Below, one piece after another: positions 59,201-64,000 of a stretch of 64,000 nt of DNA. The DNA is taken from the NCBI GenBank assembly GCA_028551475.1, contig CM052358.1, positions 16,537,938-16,601,937 on the forward strand, written 5' to 3'. Under the pieces are notes generated by a model. That model was not told the origin of the DNA, did not search any database, and saw nothing but the letters and a program-made list of their open reading frames with translations. Both the position numbers and the translations under genes were made by a program. The stretch is from Casuarina equisetifolia. Taxonomy: Eukaryota > Streptophyta > Magnoliopsida > Fagales > Casuarinaceae. Each line of letters starts with the position of its first letter. Position 1 is the stretch's first letter.

Positions 59201-61740
59201 CTGACCATTAAAGATAAGTTTCCCATTCTAGTGATCAATGAGCTCTTGGATGAGCTCCATGGCGCAACATGGTTTTCGAAGTTAGACCTCAGATTGAGCT
59301 ATCATCAGGTTTAAGTATTTCCCCCAGACATACCCAAAATAGCCTTTCGGACGCATCAGGGTCACTATGAATTTCTTGTGATGTTATTCGGCTTAACGAA
59401 TGCTCCAGCCACCTTCCAAGGCCTCATGAACCACATTTTTTGACCCCACTTATGGAGGTTTATGCTCATATTCTTTGATGATATTCTTGTGTATAGCCCC
59501 ACGTGGGAGAGTCATGTACAACACCTCCAAATTGTGTTCCAGCTACACCAAACCCACCCACTTTATGCTAAGAGAAGTAAGTGTGCCTTTGCTCAGAGGC
59601 GGATTGATTACTTGGGTCACATCACCTCAGGTAATGGTATTGAGGCAGATCCCAAGAAGATAAAGGACATGCTCGCTTGGCCATGCCCGACTATGGTTAA
59701 GGCTCTCAAAGGGTTTTTGGACCTCACGGGCTATTATCAGAGGTTCGTTAAGGACTATGGGTAAGTTAGTCGACCCTTGACCTAAATGTTGAAAAAGGAT
59801 AATTTCTAGTGGTCAGAGGAAGCACTCCAAGCATTTGAGAGGTTGAAACAAGCGATGAGTTCCACACCAATGTTGGCAACCCTGAACTTCACTAAGCCCT
59901 TTATAGTATAGACAGATGCCTGTTATGGCGGCATAGGGGCGGTATTGATGCAAGACGGTAGACCTATCACTTACCTAAGTAAAGCCTTCACCCCCAAACA
60001 TTTGGGCCTCTCCACTTACAAGAAGGAGTTACTTGCCATTGTGATGGCCGTGCAGAAATGGCGATCTTATCTCTTGGGTAATCATTTTATTGTCCATATG
60101 GATCATAGTAGCCTCAAGCATTTGTTGGAACAGCGCGTGACTACTCCTACCCAACATAAGTTGCTCACAAAATTGCTTGGCTTTGATTATGAGATTCAGC
60201 ACAAACGAGGCACAGAAAATAGGGCTACTGATGCCTCTCTTAACTTCTAGCAGACTTAGACAGTCCTGAGCTGCAGGTTGTGTCGGTCTTACAACCCAGT
60301 TGGATGCAAAAGGTCCTATAGAGTTACAAAGGAGATTCTCATATTCAAAAGATTATAGCAGCCTTGTTGGTGGACCCTCAGGCTCACTCAAACTATCATT
60401 TGGTCAAAGGGGTATTTCGTTTCAAGGACAAGATTGTGGTGGGCAGCCATGGTTCCTTAAGGGATCAGATCGTGAGGCAGCTACATGACTCCAGCATTGG
60501 GGGACATTCAAGTGTTTGGGGTACACTAAAAAGAGTGCAACAACATTTTTATTGGCCTGGTATGCGACCCACGGTACAGACTTTGGTGACTTAATGTGAT
60601 GTGTGTCAACGGTACAAGTCTGAACTCGTTCCCTCCCCTGGGCTCTTGCAGCCTTTATCAGTGCCTACACAAGCTTGGCAAGATATCTCCATGGATTTTG
60701 TTGAAGGGCTCCCTCGTAATGAGGATAAGGACACCATCTTGGTGGTAGTAGATTGCTTCACCAAATATGTCCACTTCATTGGCATGAGTCACCCCTTCAC
60801 GACAGCCCAAGTGGCCACGGTCTTTATGGATAGCATTGCTAAGCTCCACGGGGTGCTTAGTACCATTGTGAGTGACCATGACCCTCTTTTTGTCAGTAAG
60901 TTTTAGGATGAGTTATTCCGGATCTTAGGTGTGAAGTTGTTGTGTAGCTCTTCGTACCACCCCTAAACTAATGGCCAAACTAAGCGTGTCAACCAGTGCC
61001 TTGAGCAATACTTGCGGTGCTTCAGCAGTGAACGACTGAAGAAGTGGCATTCATGGTTACCTTTCGCGAAGTGGTGGTATAACACTAACTATCACACTGC
61101 CTTAGAGATGACCCCTTTTGAAGCCTTATATAGGTGTCGCCCTCGTCAGCCACTGTGTCATAACTTCGAGCTCACTAGGGAAACAGATGTGGATGATTTT
61201 TTGAGAGAACGAGCTCACTGGCTTTAATTGATCCGATCACACTTGTAGAAAAGTCAAGCACGGATGGTAACTCAAGCGAACAAGAATCGCTCTGAGAGGT
61301 CATTCGCAGTAAGAGACTCTGTGTACCTTAAGGTATAACTTTATCAGCAGTACACCTTGCCCGAAAGGCGGGATTACAAGCTGTCCCCCAGGTATTATAG
61401 GCCTTTCATGATCACAGATCGAGTTGGAGCAATGGCTTATCATTTGGCACTTCCCCCACACAACCGCATACATATGGTTTTCCATGTGTCCCAATTAAAG
61501 AGAGCTATTGGGCAAAGGTGTCACCTATACCTTGGTGTTCCCATCCTAGTTGGAGAGGGATGACTTCTCGTAGAACCGCAGAAGATCTTGGAGCGTCGCT
61601 TGGTTCATCGAAGAGATGGTCCCAGAACAGATTTGAAGATCCAATGGTCTAAACACCCTGAGATAGCCCTTCCATTGGAGGACATTGAGTATGTTCGTCG
61701 CCAATTTCCATCCTTTAATATTCACCCCTGAGGACAAGGG
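56266..61740 (+). pseudogene. Gypsy-3 gag-pol, frameshifted
   Basis: The gag N-terminal part (56430-57500) is extremely Pro/Thr/Ser/His-rich and runs over two frames. Gag core: HFPKFKGSHLRAWL, WVGNYLRDKDRVSWGQFK (57550-57840) and GLCYHCDE-type CCHC knuckle rests near 58200-58260. Protease MLFDTGATHNFVD (58455-58493) keeps the active-site DTG. RT: VLLVKKHDGS near 59140, FFDDILVYS intact at 59469-59495, YLGHITSGNGI. RNase H: TDACYGGIGAVLMQDGRPIT and STYKKELLAIVMAVQKW (about 59915-60065). Integrase: IGGHSS...FYWPGM...CDVCQRY (about 60495-60615), DFVEGLPRNEDKDTILVVVD (60697 onward), VSDHDPLF, then GQTKRVN near 60970, where the catalytic Glu (normally QTE) is Lys. Chromodomain-like end ILERRLVHRRDG...EYVRRQFPSFNIHP (to about 61730). 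Confidence 0.88.
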
Positions 61741-61760
61741 TTATTTGAAGGGTGGGGGAT

Positions 61761-62138
61761 TGTTAGGACCCAAGCTTAATAGAGAACACGTGGCGCGAGA
61801 AGGGCCAAAGAAGGAATTCACACAAGGGCAAAGAAGGAAACAAACAGATTCAGACAACAAGGAAGAAAAGAAAGGAATCTGGAACAAAGAAACCATGCAT
61901 GAACAAAAAACCATTTTATCTTTTGTCTTTACTTTCTGCTGTATTTCCTTTTCAGACTTTCCATTATGCTTGTATTTCCCTGCAATTGATAGATCCGTAG
62001 TTTGTTGTAGAACACTCTTGCATTGTATGTTGGTTGGTTGTATTCAAGGAGTATTTATCCAAGAAACAAGGGAAACTCTGCCTGATTTCTCCCAGATTTG
62101 ATATCTACTTATCTTTAGAAACTATTTGAATCCTAAAA
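61761..62138 (+). repeat. Gypsy-3 3' LTR
   Basis: Begins TGTTAGGACCCAAGC after the polypurine tract. Has a short extra piece near 62080 (CCTGATTTCTCCCAGA) relative to the 5' LTR, lacks a smaller segment, and ends TCCTAAAA before AAACT. Confidence 0.9.
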
Positions 62139-62660
62139 AAACTCATCAAAAACTACAAAATAATGGCAGGGACAATGCTTCGACTGTCACTAAAACAAGT
62201 CGGGCCACCTTCTCACGGGTCACCGGAGGAAAAGGACACAGACGGCATTTCAATCAACGGTCGCACAATTGTCCCGCGCCAGTGTCGCTTCCCCACCGGC
62301 CTTTCTCTACAGGCCTCTGTTTCTCCACTCACGGTCTTTCTTTTCTCTCTCTTCTCTCTTTTGGTTTCTCTATCCAAAAATTACCCACCTTTTCCTTCCT
62401 TCCAGTCCACTCAACTCATGACCCTGGGCTCTTCTTTCTCTCTCTTTCAACCAAAGCCCACGCAGAATTGCATAATTCTCTTTTCTCATTTTCTTTTGAT
62501 TTTGTGCTTCTTTCCTTCATTTTTTTTTCTCTATTTTAAGTTTGCTACATAAAATAACAAAATATACATAATACAATTAAATATAAATATAATTAAATAA
62601 AAACTATATTAAATATAACTTAAAATAATAACAATAACTCTATATAAAATAGAGTTATCA
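62139..62660 (-). repeat. 5' LTR of the gag-only element, right part
   Basis: Resumes with AAACTCATC and continues as the counterpart of 50515-51047, ending TAGAGTTATCA before the target duplication AGGAT. Confidence 0.88.
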
Positions 62661-62779
62661 AGGATCCAAAATTTCTATAAAACAATTTGTCCCTAGAGCA
62701 ATTGAAGCAAGCCTATCGCATTACACTTACTAATGATCTAGATCGACTAGCATTTGAATTAACTTCTAATGGAGTATTT

Positions 62780-63880
62780 TTTTACAGTAGTAGTATATGA
62801 AAGCAGAAGATTGCATGGTGAGAAGAAAATGTGGAGTAAGTTTATATGGAATAAGTATCTACCACCGAAGATTGGTTTTTTCATGTAACGGGTGATGCAT
62901 AAAGGATTTCCAACTGATGATAGGGTACAAGGAAAAGGCTTTTCATTTGCTTCATGATGTGTTTGTTGTTCTACATCAACTTGTGAGATACTAGATTATC
63001 TATTTTATCAAGGAGAGTTGGCAACAGGATTATGGAATTACTTTTGTTATATTTTGAAGTTGTCAGTAAGACAAGATACAGTTTTGAATTTGGTTAAAGA
63101 TTGGTTTCATGAGGCATGTACCTCTACACCAGGAGGAATGTCAGTAGCCTTAATTGGTTGCTTAGTTTTATGGAAAATTTGGTGGGCAATGAATAGTGTC
63201 ATTCATCTAATAAAAAATATTTCCTACCAATAATGATAGAGGAAGTGTTGTCGGAGATTCATCATTTTATGACTTCTTTTCCAAGTATTACATTTCCCCT
63301 CATTAAAAGATTGCAAACGACTACAGGAACTAAATATTCCTGTAACTATTCCGCCAATTTGTAAAGGTAGTATGGTACATTGGTCATGCCCTTCTCCAAG
63401 TTTTCTTAAATTGAATACGGATGGATCATGTAAGGATGGAGCTTGTGGGGGAGGAGGAGTAGTGAGAGATTGGAGGGAAGTGTTATTATGGCTTATGCGG
63501 TAAACTTAAGACAAGGACATAATGCAACAATAGAAGTCTTGGCTCTCCTACAAGGTCTTAAATTATGCAATCAACAAGGTTTAAATATATTAGAAATTGA
63601 AGCTGATTCACAATTCATGGTTCAATGCATAATAAGGGTTTGTTCAATCCCATGGAAATTAGAATATGACATATACCAGTGCTAAGTTTATATTTCATCA
63701 TAAGTTAAGATATTTCATATATTTCATGAAGCCAACTTTCTTGCAAATAGTTTGGCTAACCTAGGGCATTCAATTACAAAGCTACATGTCTGGTCCACAT
63801 TGGGATCATTACCAAGAAATTGTAGGAAAATAGCATGGGAGGATCAATTAGGTCTGAAACACTACAAGCCTCCTTAAGGT
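62780..63880 (+). pseudogene. 3' part of an L1-type LINE: zf-RVT and RNase H, decayed
   Basis: Frames in order: KMWSKFIWNKYLPPKIGFF, a stop, RVMHKGFPTDDRVQGKG, a stop, CVCCSTSTCEILDYLFYQ and ATGLWNYFCYIL, matching the zf-RVT module that follows the RT of plant LINEs (PPK..FFLWR..H..LPT...C..C...E...HLF..C....LW). Then an RNase H of the RVT_3 type: PSPSFLKLNTDGSCKDGACG (first Asp), a frameshift near 63470, NATIEVLALLQGLKLC (Glu), ILEIEADSQFMVQC (second Asp), and the end IFHEANFLANSLANLGH near 63720-63770. The RT and 5' part are absent. The gag-only element inserted about 120 bases upstream. Confidence 0.8.
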
Positions 63881-64000
63881 TGATCTTATTATCCATTGTA
63901 TGGTTTCCCTTAAGCATTTTAATGTTTTGTTTAACAATTTTTTCACATACAATTTAGGATGATGTATTGAGGAGCAAGGTTTGGTGCCCTCCCCTATGTA

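Larger units (their letters stand above)
55891..62138 (+). mobile_element. Gypsy-3, chromovirus nested in the LTR of the gag-only element
   Basis: 6248 bp, plus strand. LTRs 55891-56264 (374 bp) and 61761-62138 (378 bp), both starting TGTTAGGACC, with a perfect target duplication AAACT (55886-55890 and 62139-62143). The other LTR of the host element shows the empty site (GCCCAAAACTCG near 50511). Primer site TGGCATCTAGAGCC at 56266; polypurine tract AAGGGTGGGGGAT before the 3' LTR. It is the best preserved element in the window: long open segments for gag, protease, RT, RNase H and integrase, but each has stops. Confidence 0.92.
49374..62660 (-). mobile_element. Gag-only Tat/Athila-like LTR element, split by Gypsy-3
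   Basis: Left LTR 49374-51047 and right LTR 54798-62660 (interrupted), with a perfect 5-bp target duplication AGGAT (49369-49373 and 62661-62665). About 7.0 kb without Gypsy-3. On the minus strand the primer region after the right LTR reads TTGATGCCGTTGCCAGGGA, close to the GGCGCCGTTGCCGGGGA site found in Tat and Athila Gypsy elements. A purine tract AAGTTTAGGGGTGT precedes the left LTR. The internal region is only 3.75 kb and holds a gag relic and no pol, like the non-autonomous gag-only elements (TR-GAG) described in plants. Confidence 0.88.

Overview
This is nuclear DNA from a flowering plant, most likely a eudicot. The evidence is spliceosomal introns that are AT-rich, a nuclear gene family for a chloroplast-targeted protein, plant-only families (DUF1645, NAC), a mitotic-cyclin type promoter, and Copia, Gypsy and LINE elements with plant-type primer sites. 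I cannot name the species from sequence alone.

The window has two halves. The left half (1 to about 31.1 kb) is low-copy gene space. It opens with a direct segmental duplication: 1-7676 is repeated at 13573-18437. Each copy carries a minus-strand, six-exon gene that I identify as MOC1, the chloroplast Holliday-junction resolvase. Both copies are broken, and by different lesions. Copy A also took two solo LTRs of one family into its introns, and copy B keeps both empty sites. Between the copies lie one intact intronless gene (DUF1645 family, 8756-9862) and a NAC-domain pseudogene (10979-11384). At 23520-28229 is an eight-exon METTL21-like (family 16) protein methyltransferase. Its reading frame is open only if intron 4 is read as a GC-AG intron. 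Its family motif is kept if intron 6 is read as a minor-spliceosome (U12-type) intron. At 30.15-30.49 kb a cluster of AACGG (MSA-type) motifs and a TATA box precede what looks like the first exon of a B-type cyclin; no further cyclin exons are visible.

The right half (31149-62660) is almost entirely nested LTR retrotransposons whose ends and target-site duplications can be placed to the base: Copia-1 (31149-36470, minus); a Gypsy chromovirus, Gypsy-1 (36819-48734, plus), whose 5' LTR is split by Copia-2 (36997-42308, minus) and whose body is split by a solo LTR (43518-44763) containing a long foldback; a short NAC pseudogene (48893-49170); and a gag-only Tat/Athila-like element (49374-62660, minus) whose right LTR is split by a second chromovirus, Gypsy-3 (55891-62138, plus). 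The window closes with the degenerate 3' part of a LINE (zf-RVT plus RNase H). All element coding regions carry stops, frameshifts or lost catalytic residues, so none looks autonomous.

Only two protein-coding genes look functional: the DUF1645 gene and the methyltransferase gene. I saw no convincing tRNA, rRNA or CRISPR feature.
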